From Davidsoniella eucalypti (lineage: Eukaryota; Ascomycota; Sordariomycetes; Microascales; Ceratocystidaceae): DNA of 42,439 bases. Position numbers and translations under genes: made by a program. Positions 22,045 to 33,602 of the stretch are shown here, piece by piece. The notes below the pieces were generated by a model that worked only from the letters and a program-made list of their open reading frames with translations, was not told where the DNA came from and ran no database searches. The number at the start of each line of letters is the position of its first letter. Position 1 is the stretch's first letter. Where the stretch lies: NCBI GenBank assembly GCA_004009845.1, contig RMBW01000168.1, positions 1 through 42,439 on the forward strand, written 5' to 3'.

Positions 22045-25000
22045 GACTACGTCGTCTATATATTTCAGGATTAGTCTTTTTTATGCCTTTTCGGTTTGTG
22101 TCACCAAGGATAAGCACCACTTGCGCTCAGCAATGGCTAAGCAAAAGTTACTATCAATTTCTAAAGGTTGTCTTTTCTTTCCTTTATATTCAGCTACATA
22201 TATCCCCGTGGTTGTTGCCCTCCCTCACGAATCAATAATTGCCCCCCTACTCTGCTTCAGAAGTAGGGGAGGGAATTTTGCTTTTAAAAGCTCCCCAAGA
22301 TATGTTCCAATGATGGATTCTTACTGGCTTAGGCCTAGACGATAGAAACCGGCTATTTGTTAGCTTTGACGGGTTGAAACTCTCATGAGCTTGAACTCGA
22401 ATATATCATCATATTTGACTGCATACACACTGTTGTCTGGAGTCTTGGTTATCAGAATCTCATGTTTGCTTGCCCGACCCTCTGAATTGTGACTAGGCCA
22501 GGGCATAGTTAAGTGGTTGTAACCCTGATATGCCTATATTCGGCTGTATCTTGCGTTACGACAGCTCGATAAATAGTAAGCGAAGGCATAAACAGCCAGT
22601 TTTGCAAGTTTTCCTTCTTTTTTAACTCCGATAGGCGGAGGCAGCACAATGATTGGACGCTGGAATCTATGATGGCTCCAAACCAAACATAGTTTTCAGC
22701 TCGATGTAGTTAATATGTGAAGTGAGCCTTGCATCCGTGCTTTATTGCATACATTACTCAGCATATGTACAAATGTATTCTTACAAAGTTGTGAGGTCAA
22801 GATGATAGTGTGATGCGTGACGAACGACAATCTGATACCAACCAAATTAGTGAGATAGAAAGAGACCAGAAAGGGGGAGGAGAAGAAGAGGAGGAAAGAG
22901 GGCTATTATATGAGTCTTCTAAGATGATATACAGGCACAATCCTGAGTATAGCATCCGTTTGAATGCACAAACGATTAGATGCAAGCAGATCTTACTCAT
23001 CAATAGCCTTGTTTCACAGATAATAGATGTTGCCATTGCCGAGATAACATTTACATATATACAAGCACGGATTGTCGGCACACGCCAACCTATTCTCGAG
23101 TATGTAAGAACACATGCAAGCTGGAAGCTCGATGCCCCTTGCATTACACCAGATTACGCTTAAAAAAAACAACTACAGATCAGAGCTTCTAGAAGTGGAA
23201 ATTCTCTATACATGTGCCAAGAAAAGCCCTCCGCAGCCTCCGTAGCCCCTGATTTGGCCTCCCGCTCCGAGCTTGCGGATAGATCGCGAGATTCCGCTCT
23301 ATGAAAGTATAATCTTTGACTAGGTACGTGTGTGTAAGTATGTCTCAATGAAGAAAATTACATACGTGTGTAAAGGCTAGACATTGCATGGGGAGGGAAG
23401 GGGAGGGGAGGAGACAAAAAAGGAATGGAAGGCAGGGGCAACGCTGGCCAAGATTTCAGGTGCTATCTGAAGAGAGCGGGATATCGCAGCATCTCTTGTT
23501 CTGGAGTCGACGGTAGATCTTTTGAGAAGTATGATTGGACAAAATCCCCGTACATGTTTATATTTATGTCATCTAGTAGCCACCTTCTGTCTCAAAACCT
23601 CCTCCAGTCAAGATGTACCTGAACGACGCATGGATCGCAAATGGCTAAGCTACGAGCTCGTAGAGCTGCGCAAGAACCTGTTTCCTTACCCAAGGGCGTG
23701 TAGTGTAGATGCTTCGATGGATCATGCTCCATGGACTTGTCCAGTGAAGGGCTACATTTACAAGCAGGTACAGAAACGTACCATGTCTACACGAACATGC
23801 CAGCATATCTAGGTCTGCGTATGAAGCCGCTGGTATCAGATAGTCGGGAAAAAAAACACAAGAATCCATTTCTGACGTTTTCTTATGGGAGCCCTCCGGG
23901 AGTCGGCTGTGTATGCCTTTTTTTCTCTTCAAGGATGCAATGTTTACTCACTAGTAGGCTTAATTCTACTGCAAGAAGCTACAATCATTGGATGGTTATG
24001 TGCGTCATAAAACGTACCCACCACCATCCTACGTATATCTGTACATTATACACTAGTACTTGGCACATTGGTGTAGCGGGAGGTGAAAAAAAAGAAATAA
24101 ACCTAAGAGAAAAAAAAACTCCGATAAAAAGAAACTTTTAGAGACATGCCGATCGACAGTGAGCTTAGTGGGACGAATGGTGAGTTGACGTAGAATGTTC
24201 ATCTGTAGAAATAGGGAAAGGAATTCGAGACTGTCTTGTGGTCAATGACTTGTTCTGTCAAGACATAATGATACGTTGATTACAAGACTCGGAGTGTATT
24301 AAAGTGTCTATCACTTGTAGATGCTCTAGTTGGAAGACATCGTTTATGGACGTATGAGAGAACTCAGCGATTGTCTGGGCAATGTTCATTATATAACTAA
24401 GCGGGCGAATATCAGAACTCCTGATCTGTAGTTGTACGAGCCTAAGTAGGGGCTTCCTCGAACTATTGGCGTACCTGTTACGCAACTACCAAGCCCTCCC
24501 GTTGTAGTAGAGTGACGGGTACGTATGATGTAGTCTTGCTACGTTAAGTATGGTATTATAGTATAGCTCTACGACTATTTATACTCTTGTTTTATATCCA
24601 TGTATGTATCAAGTAACATGAACAACGGCTATGAATGTTACGTGATGCTGAAATCCTTGCCTAATCATAGACGATATTTACTTAAGTTGAGGGAAATTAT
24701 TGGCTGATGGGCTTGTTGATAACGACTTTCAGTGGCAACAGGCAAACAAGGTGACTTTCGGATTTAAACCCTACCTTACTTGGTTCGCTTATAGATAGAT
24801 TTGAGAAAGAGAGCATCCAAGTGGTCCATATGGTATCCATCGAAGTCAAGCGTCGTTGATCTGTAGTTGAAGATCCGATAGATGATCATGAATCTATGAT
24901 AGGCAGGGTTGGTGGTCCAAGATCGGGTTATTTAGTGTGTATATTGTGTACTAGTCGTCTGAAGCGGTATCGTAATATGATATTTTTAGAGACGGGAAAA

Positions 25001-28000
25001 CCCGACTTTTCATTTTGTGGTCTGACTATTAAACGATATGGAGGACATACATACAGAACTAGAGGACTTTCAGTAACGTTATTTCAACAAAAAGTTCTCA
25101 CTGCTTCACAGGGAGGGTGCCGAACATCCTTGAAGACCATGGCAGCTGAAAATGTACCTCCACGTTGTGTTGGCGATCTGTCATAGACGTGGTCTTTTTA
25201 TACCACACTTTATTGGGTGTAATAAACCAAGACTGAAGCGAGCTTGAACACATGTTGCTGACAAACGTGTAAGAAACAAGATATTATAAAAAATACAATA
25301 AATCCGAGAGGGCACGCAGAGCATCTATCGGTATGATGCATGATTACATGTACATTGTACATGACAGCTTGGCTACAACGCCGAGGGAGGTCACCATGCA
25401 TTGTCTTTGGCTGACCGCAAGAGCTGTGAAAATTCTCTACAGATAAAACCCAGTCAGTCCAGTAGAGGAAACACCAAATGCACACAGCACAGAGTACAGA
25501 ATATAATATTACTATAATAGGATATCAGCCACAATCCTTGCTAGTAGTGGCCTTGTTCACGGCTAAGGCATTCTTTGTTTCGAATTGATATTCCTGCTCC
25601 TTTTGATCCACGAATCGACCCCATTGTATTCCTTTGGGAAACGTTCTAGTGATGTAGAGAGGGGGGAGAGGAAGAGAAGGAGGAGTGTAGGTTTGGATAT
25701 TTTCATGTTTGTTCGTTTATTTGGAGTAGAAAACTGGCATTGTCGATGGTCGTATGCATCTGTATAGCAGGTCGAGGGTTTTGTAAAAAGCTCTGCGGTT
25801 CAATGTGGACAAAATCTCCAGGCAGCATTCTCATTAGTATTTCGTTGGCTTCTATACTGCCAACATTATACCTATCGTTGACTTGATCAAGGAAGATCTA
25901 CAGCTAGTTGACCCAGCTAGCACTAACTCCTAGAAGATTATCCATCTCTTCCATCCGACAGTGGCATATCCTAGTTGATTTCGACAAGAGAAGCGAGGAC
26001 CTAGGCTGCCTAGGCGGGAATGTGAGTGACTCTTCGAGAACTCGAGAACAAGAGTAAATGAGACTAAAGTACGGAATACTGTAACGACTATGTATTCGCA
26101 AGTGTGAACCATCCTGTTTCCTTTGGTCTAAAAGGCATCTGAGTAGATAGGGCAAGGGAAAGGGGGGGGGGGCTGTTGACTAAAACCCACAGGGTTAAGG
26201 TTTGTCGTTTCTCCCGATAAACGTTTCTCAACGGACGAACATCAGACGGAAGATACCATCGAATCCAATCCATAGCCTCATCATATAGAAAGAAATAAAG
26301 AATAAAAGGATATAAAAGACCTTATCGAGGGCTGACAGGGTTGGCCTTGGCCCTTGGCAGCACGTACGACCGTTGTACAGCTGGAACACCACCACTTTTA
26401 TTTATACTTCCACCTCCATCATCACTAAGTTCTACCAAGATAGAGGCACAGCTTCGGCCCATGACAGTATTGTGTGCTGTGGGAGCGTAGGAGAGGCCCA
26501 TAACGTGATGCTAAGTAAGCCGGCATGATCGAAGGAGTCAGGGAAGGACATACTTTACCGGGTGGAAAACGCCAGCTCTCCCATTTTGTTTCTTACTACT
26601 CATAATACGACATGAAATGGTTCATATCACACTGCCATACTTTCGCATTATTGCACAGGATCTTCTCGACCAAGTCCTCTCGCTCTCGTCTTGCAGGCTA
26701 TAAACTCGACATTTATATTGCGCGGCCCCGACGGTGTCTCTGATTGGCTGGTAGCCGCCTCCACACGCCTAATGCGGGTTCCAGCCACTTTCCCAAAATG
26801 GCCAAGGATCGCTGCATCTTGACAGCTGAAGAAACTACGCTCAATAGCGAAGGAATGTGTATTTGTCCTTATTATTATCGTTGTTCTGTATTCTGTTTTT
26901 GCTGTGTTCTCTCAGATCAAGGCGGCGAGCCGTAGAAATAGGGCGTAGAATATTGAAGCAAGTACTGGTATATGAGCAGGATACATCAAAACATGCAAAC
27001 ATCCCGTAATCTTGTAGTCTTGATTGGCTGAGATCTCGGTGCAGGTACGAAGATAGAAAGTTGGTATGACATACTGGTATCGATTTTGATTGGCTACAGC
27101 CCTTTCCCATATTGTGTTTCCATCTCTTCCTACTTATTTCCCTTTTTTCAGGGTTATTGCCTTGAAAGACAGTAGCCAGACAAGAGAGCGTCCCTTCCTA
27201 ATTCCCTCGCCCAGTTGCCTCTTACTTATTTCCCTCCTTGAATAGACCGGCCTATGTGATATACAGATATAGTTGTACTGTTCTACTTACACGATTATCA
27301 ACTTTAGTTCTAAAGTGGCCTGTTCATGGCACTAATACAAACTGCGCTCGAACAAAGAATAGCCGGTCTTATACTAATGAAAATCCTTGGTTAACGTCTA
27401 TAGACCATGTTGTCGGTGGCATTGCCATCACCTATCAGATATACAAGTAGTTTATTCCATGCTGTATGCTGTTATGCCATGTTGGTGATCTTCTTTTCAG
27501 CAAGACAGGCCTCGAGATCGAAGTCTGATACTCACCGATTTCCAGCCGCTTTTTTTGCATAGCCAAGCCGACTTCCGGGCTATATCACAACGAGCATTCA
27601 TTGTTTAGATGGCTAAGACGGAGGATATCCCCCATCAAATGCAACGCTGGAGTTAAACTGGACGTGCTGTGGTCTGTTATCTGTATGCAGATATACTGTA
27701 ATAATGATTTCCAAGTTCTAGGCTAGTCTGGGAACTGTCTAACCGCACGCCCCTGGTAGGCTGACTGACAACACGCCCCCACTCTCAAGAGCTGTACAGA
27801 TATTGCCTATAGGGTATATCTGTAGGACAGGCTAGGCTTGTTTGGGTCGAGAATGCTGGGCCGGGAGTCTCAGAAGAGCATCGAGCTTATAGCTGGACAA
27901 AATCACAGGGCACAATCTGCCTTATCGCTGGACGGACAACTGGGCTAGCGAGCTGGCAGAGAGGTTCTGTCTGGTATTGAAAGACTTCTGTGCTTGTTTT

Positions 28001-30736
28001 GGTAGGGTAGGGTTTCGACGGCGAGGGCCCTGCACTGTGACTTGATTCAGTATGGGCTGTACTACTTACAGCTGCTTTAAGCTCCTATCAAGCTCCTATA
28101 TTTACTGCCAAAACAGGACAAGACCATCTGCACGCATATTATGCATGCCCGAATTCCCCTGGCCTAGGCCTCGTGGGTGTCCTCTAGGTAGAGATATCTA
28201 GCAGTTGGGTAGTATATCCTTTTGTCTATATATATCTGTTTATTTGCATACGTATATATGTATACCAAAGCCTGTGTTGACAAGTCCAAATAGGCACTTT
28301 CCTCAGATAGCCAACTAGATGACGAGCCAGCTATGGGCCCCGTAATTTGCTTATTCGCGTATTGGCTGATATGTGCTTAACGGGGAGGTAGGAAGAGAGG
28401 CATACCATATTGAAAACATCCATAAACCCCAAAAACAATACAATGTTTTCTCTCAATTTGTAGACGCAACACCATCCGTCCGCCAGGGACCTGCATTTTG
28501 CCTGTCATTGTTATTCAACCTACCAGAGCCTAGAACCGGCTCCTGCTTGAACGGCTGATGGCCTCCTTCTTGGTTGTGTCTTCCTGCTTCCTCGCCTCCG
28601 CCTCCACAGATAAACAACTTGCTTTAGCTTGCCAGATACATACTAGACATATAGACATACTATACTACGTCTACGCCCTTGGCATTGCTATGATACTACT
28701 GCTACCTGTCAATATACAGTTTGCCAGACTCACTCGAACAAGTAACTTGTTTATAGCCAAGTTGTCACGCCCCTGTCCTTGTCCGCTTGTTGTTCCCTGA
28801 CCCTAGCATCCAATTCTTCCTGTGGACGCACTTTGGTTATTAACCTATTGTGTTCTTCCGGCTAGCTGATTTTTCCTCTGGAAACTCAGAGAAACATGGC
28901 CGTCAACTAAATTTTAGACCCTCGAATGGCTGGAAGTCCTTGATCCCGCTGTGTTGGAGCTCCAGCACATTAGAAATCTGTATCTCGTCTCCTTATTCTT
29001 CTATTTCCGACGGACTCCCGAAGCCTGTTTTCTTCTTCCATGGATATATAGCTCTCTAGATACGCTCTAGATCCTGTCTTCAATATCCACCCCCTCTATC
29101 TTGTCTATATTGGGGCGCCCTCTCCTCTCCTGGGCCATGACTGAGCGGAGCCAGCCAGTCCCGACTGGGACGCAAACACAGGGTTCTTGCACGTCCTGCG
29201 AACATATCGTTCTTACCTACTTCCGGTTGGCTTCTTCTAGCCTGGCTTGCTTCCGACCCCAAGCCAGCTTGGTGGGAGGTAGCTCCCGGGAGGATGCAAT
29301 TTTGTTTTAGTTTCATCTTCTTGACTAAAGCCGGTGCTGAATGAGTGGGCATGTATGGCTTCTTCTTTGTGTCTTTTTTATATATATATTTTCTATGATA
29401 CCTAAGTTAAGACGTTGAGAGAGGGATCTTCTGGTGTGCAGATATGACCCGCTTACTCTATTATATCATCCATCTCTAATTTGGAGACTTGATGCTTTTC
29501 CTGTTCCTCAAATCGATTCCTTTTACCTCTTTCTTTTCTTTTTTTCTGCAAAGCTTAGTTTCTACTTATTTCTTTGTCCTCCTCCTTCCATTCCTTTCCC
29601 TCCTTGCTCTACACACATACATCATGCAATATTAAAGCTTGGTGTGTCGGTATCATCCTGCTTCCAGAGACACACCAAAGTCCGATGTCTTCTACGTGAT
29701 ATGAGTGGTGTTTAGCTTCCGGGGTTGGCTGGAAACAGTAAGAGGGCTTGTTTCCTGTCACCTGTGAGGGAAGGGCGGCTCTGTCGATCCGTCCGCCGGG
29801 CCATGAAGACTTTTTAAACATGATCGAATCATAAGCCGTTGGTTGAATTATCATGGCGTTCGGCTCACTTACGTACTCCCTACGGAGAAGCGGTGGATTC
29901 GGATTGTAACGATATTGGCTCAGTATACTTCGCTTCAACGTTACGCCTATCTACTTACTTGCATTTTGCATTGTAAATACCGGTAGTATACAGTGTGCCT
30001 TAGCCGACGAGAGTACGGCGGCATCTAGAATTAATCTCATCTAATCATGCATAGATGTAGTCTTGACCTAGAGGCCGCCTAGCCACATTGTATCACTAGT
30101 ACTTAAGAGGTGCATATACTCTCATATTGCAGATAACATTAGTTCACCACAATCGCCACTACTGCTTCTACAACTCGAGGTCCCACCCTGCCAAACACTA
30201 CTGCCTTAGCATAAGTACGCTTGACATATCTGTTGACGGAATCTCATTCACTTTCACTTTCACTTTTACACTCATTCTTACTCTCACTTTCATCTGCTGT
30301 TCAAACTCCTCAATCCTTAGGACTCACGGTTGCTTAAATACACCAAGCAAGTACATCTCACTCGCTAGTCATTCTTCTCGTTCATTGTCATCCAACTATT
30401 CACTACATCTATTCTCGACCACCCGGTCTTGTGTTTCATTACTTCTTTATTTTCATATATCTCGATATATATAACAAGCACATCTTCCTCATTTCTTCCC
30501 TGACTTGTTCTCTTGTCCTGGCTTATCTTCAAATCTTCCGCGATATCATCCTCCTCGATCGTAGACTACTTCACTATCTACATTACTTCATATTGTCTTT
30601 TAGCCAAGACCGAAACCACATCTCTTAAGCATAGTATCTCTTGCAATACCCCCTTTCTACGCAAGGCATCACTATTGCTCATACTATCTCGGGCTCTCGC
30701 CATAATTCCAACTACAACACACAAAACGCCAGCACA
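22045..30736. other. 8.7-kb gene desert
   Basis: No coding region, tRNA or mobile element recognised. All open frames are under about 140 codons, lack domain signatures and do not join through splice sites into anything I know. Composition is mixed to AT-rich with scattered purine or pyrimidine tracts and a G11 run at about 26162-26172. The last 600 bases (30127-30736) are pyrimidine-rich, with repeated CACTTT/TTCACT units at about 30240-30295. They look like promoter and 5' leader of the gene at 30737. The rest may be old decayed repeats, regulatory DNA or lncRNA; the sequence alone does not decide. Confidence 0.5.
30240..30295. repeat. CACTTT-type pyrimidine-rich repeat in leader region
   Basis: Imperfect tandem units TTCACTTTCACTTTCACTTT followed by TTACACTC and TTACTCTCACTTTC. 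It lies about 450 bases upstream of the ATG at 30737, where filamentous fungi often have CT-rich promoter stretches near transcription starts. Confidence 0.6.
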
Positions 30737-31692
30737 ATGGACGGCCGTAAGTTCTATATTAGCCCCATCCTTGACAACTCATGCATGGCCACTATACACA
30801 TCTCATTCAGTGGCGCTGCAGCTCTACACCTATGCCGTTATACTTGTGTCATTATGCAGAAAAGTCTCTTCTCTCATTGCTTCCTCCCAGGTTCCCTTTC
30901 GTTTCGTCTCGTTGTCTCGACCCTCGTGAAGCCGTATCTGCGTTATGTCTTGACCGCATCTTCTAACTTGTACAGTCAACCAAGCACGCCAACTCAGAGT
31001 TGCCCAACTTTTGGACGACTTCCGCAACTTACAACTACTCATTGCTGGCGTACCCCAGGATCCTGAAGACATGACGGAATACTACACCGAGGGCTGGGTT
31101 ACCCTTCGTCAATGCTCACTTGACGGACGCCACATTCTGGATTGTGCTGCCGACACCAGTGTCCCCACTCCCAACGGTGGCCCTGAAGAGCAAGAAAAGG
31201 CCGAGTTGAAGCAGTGAGTTGCCCTCCATTCGTTCATCTATGGCAATACTGACCTTGTTAACAATATCTCTGTGTTTAAAGGGTTCTCCTTGACGCTTTT
31301 TCCAGACGCCACATGGGCCAAAAGATCTATCATCGCCAGGCCGCTGCTATGCGTTGGATTACAGTTCGCGGTGAGATTCTTCAGGGCCAAAAGCCTAGCA
31401 GTGCCACCAAGCCATCACTATCCATGAACGATGAACAACTAAGAGCCGTAAGCATCAGCATGATCTGTTCACTTTTGAAATTTGCAAAACCCATAGGTCT
31501 TGGACTTGCACTATCATGTCACATCACACAACTAACCACGGCACTTCTTACATATAGGAACTGTGTAATATCACCGACGAGTATATCTACGCCGAACTCC
31601 AAGCTCATGATATCTCCTACGGTCGTTGGATAGCCGAAGATCCCAGTGTTCGTAAGGTTGCTCGCTGGATTGCAAGCCGCATCAGAGATTAA
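30737..31692 (+). CDS. Unknown 182-aa protein, four exons
   Basis: Exons 30737-30746 (10 nt), 30976-31213, 31282-31447 and 31558-31692. Donors are GTAAGT, GTGAGT and GTAAGC, acceptors CAG, AAG and TAG, and all phases agree (549 nt with stop). The protein begins MDGLNQARQLRVAQLLDDF and continues with a YYTEGWVTLRQCSLDGRHILD segment, a helical middle (about 80-105) and a C-terminal YGRWIAEDPSVRKVARWIASRIRD. There is no signal peptide, membrane span or domain I recognise. The amphipathic helices and scattered Trp suggest a small globular cytosolic or nuclear protein. The unusually long upstream region and the 229-nt first intron straight after codon 3 suggest regulated expression. Function unknown. 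I trust the gene model more than any role. Confidence 0.75.
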
Positions 31693-32501
31693 GACGATAT
31701 CTCCTCCACGATATTTCGTATCTTTCGACTAGCGATAGCAGACACCAACTCTGCCCATGCTTTCACACGCAACCGATTTCTATCGTCACGAACCATACAC
31801 CCGAGCACTCTACGGCGTATCACCACCGCGATGCCTCTACGATTATCTAATTCTTACTTCCACCAAACTGATCTCTCTACCAGAGATACGCTAACTAGAC
31901 ATCTACCTTGTGATACGCTTTTTGAAGGCCGCCTTTAGATATCTAGCACAAACTACTCGTTCTTAGGAGTGGACTTGCAGGCCCAAGTTACACCACACCG
32001 CACTACATCACGACTTTCCATCTTCCTGTTTTTCCTTCTTGTCCTTCTCTCAGTTTCTTTTTTCACAATATCTATGGTTCGATTAAAATCATGGGAATCC
32101 CTCTCACTTGTTTCCCGAACATAGGTTCAAGTATCGCCCTACTTTCTTATTTGGAGTCGTTATCATGAGATGGGATCATAACATCATCGCGTTGATCTGT
32201 ATACATAAGTCTCATATGATAGGAATGATATTCTACCGCGTTCTTTTTTGATGTTAGAAGGCAACGTATTTATGTATATTAATTGGTTGGTATCTGGACT
32301 TTCCACATTTTGTTTCTCTTTGTTTCTTTTCTTTTTCCTATTCCTTGTTTCTTTCCTTTTATTGTACTTGTTACTTGACCCGATATGGACAGCCAGGAGC
32401 AGTCCAGCAATATAGACTTGAATTTATCTACCTCACAATCAAAAATGGCCAGAATTAAGATCAGAAACTTGACATGTGATCATTGAGATGGTATTATGAA
32501 C
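31693..32501. other. Convergent intergenic region
   Basis: About 800 bases between two genes that end toward each other. It should contain both 3' UTRs. The middle is T-rich with TTTCTTT runs (about 32290-32370). No other feature was recognised. Confidence 0.5.
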
Positions 32502-33602
32502 TCAAGACTTGCTGACAACACATAACGCAATACCACACAGTGAGATTGCCACGCCAACAGCGGTTTCTAAAGGGTTATGGATGGTTTGTTAGTAGGTACG
32601 GTCTTTTAAGACTCAAAGTCTTAACTATAAGTGTATAGTTGTCATCATGTCATTACCTCTAGAGATGACTTTGTTCTCTACCCACCACTCGCCAAGAATA
32701 GTGAACAGGAAAGCAAGAGTGTTCACAATAGGCACCGTAAGACTAAGCTCTATAGGCGGTAGTTGTATTCTGTTAGTATTTATTTATAACAATGTTGCTT
32801 TTTAAGCCATGACAGGTCCATCCATATCATTCATTCCAAAAGCTAGGAGTTTCTAAAAATGGAAGGTTTATGAGAAATGCGTCAAATTCACATATCGAGC
32901 AAGAAACTTTCCATCGGATAATGATTGTTGTTTACGTGGTCACTCATCACATCACTTGATGGCTGAATGACCAAAAGAAGAAACCACAGCCTGAAGTAGA
33001 TGAATACGGGTGATGGAATAGTCAAGTTGGCTATGACATGTAGACAGCTGAAGCGCCCGGCATATCTTTCCCAAAAGGGATAGTTCGATACTAGGAACAC
33101 ATATACTATGTGTATATATATAGTCAGAGCAATCGGCCATCAGGAAGAAGATAAGCCCACTGCGGGTCTATGATAGCGAGATTGCGAAGTGAGAGGACAT
33201 GAGGTACTCAAGCACTGCTACTAATTGCATAGCTCCTGCTCCTGCTACTACTACAGCTGGCGCTGCTAATACTACCGCCGTAATTTATCACGAGCATCAT
33301 AACTTACCAGCTTGGCCAATCAGCAGGAAGAACCAGACACTGCCAGTGAGGTTAACAAGCAGAGGAACTGCATAGCGCGGGTTCCGTAATAGGTCAACGG
33401 TGGCGAAAAGCCCGCCGTAGAGTTTTGATTTCAGCCAGCTTGACTGCACTGCCGGAGACTGGAGGATAGGATGGACGGGCGGGCTGTGCGTCTTGGCAGC
33501 ACGACGGATGAAAGGTGTAGTGAAGCCCCAGGCGATGCCGACCAACATGAAGCTGAGGATATAATTGATCACTGGGGGCGAGCTTTCCACGGAACCAGAC
33601 AT
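32502..33602 (-). CDS. TMEM234 family membrane protein, 150 aa
   Basis: Three exons on the minus strand: 33308-33602, 32657-32749 and 32502-32566, joining to 453 nt with stop. The protein has four hydrophobic spans: NYILSFMLVGIAWGFTTPFI, YAVPLLVNLTGSVWFFLLIG, LSLTVPIVNTLAFLFTILG and VGVAISLCGIALCVV. The loop between spans 1 and 2 carries RNPRYAVPLL, and GEWWVENKVISR follows span 3. This order and length match TMEM234-like proteins, small relatives of EamA/drug-metabolite transporters with about half their spans. The substrate is unknown, and whether it works as a dimer is inference. The first intron (558 nt) is very long for this genome, but its phase and both borders fit. The start ATG at 33602 opens the conserved region (MSGSVESSPP). 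Confidence 0.88.

Noticed and set aside
23645..24141. Overlapping ORFs of 95-136 codons on both strands
   Set aside because: No recognisable motifs, poor start context, no splice partners and mutual overlap; treated as chance ORFs in the gene desert.
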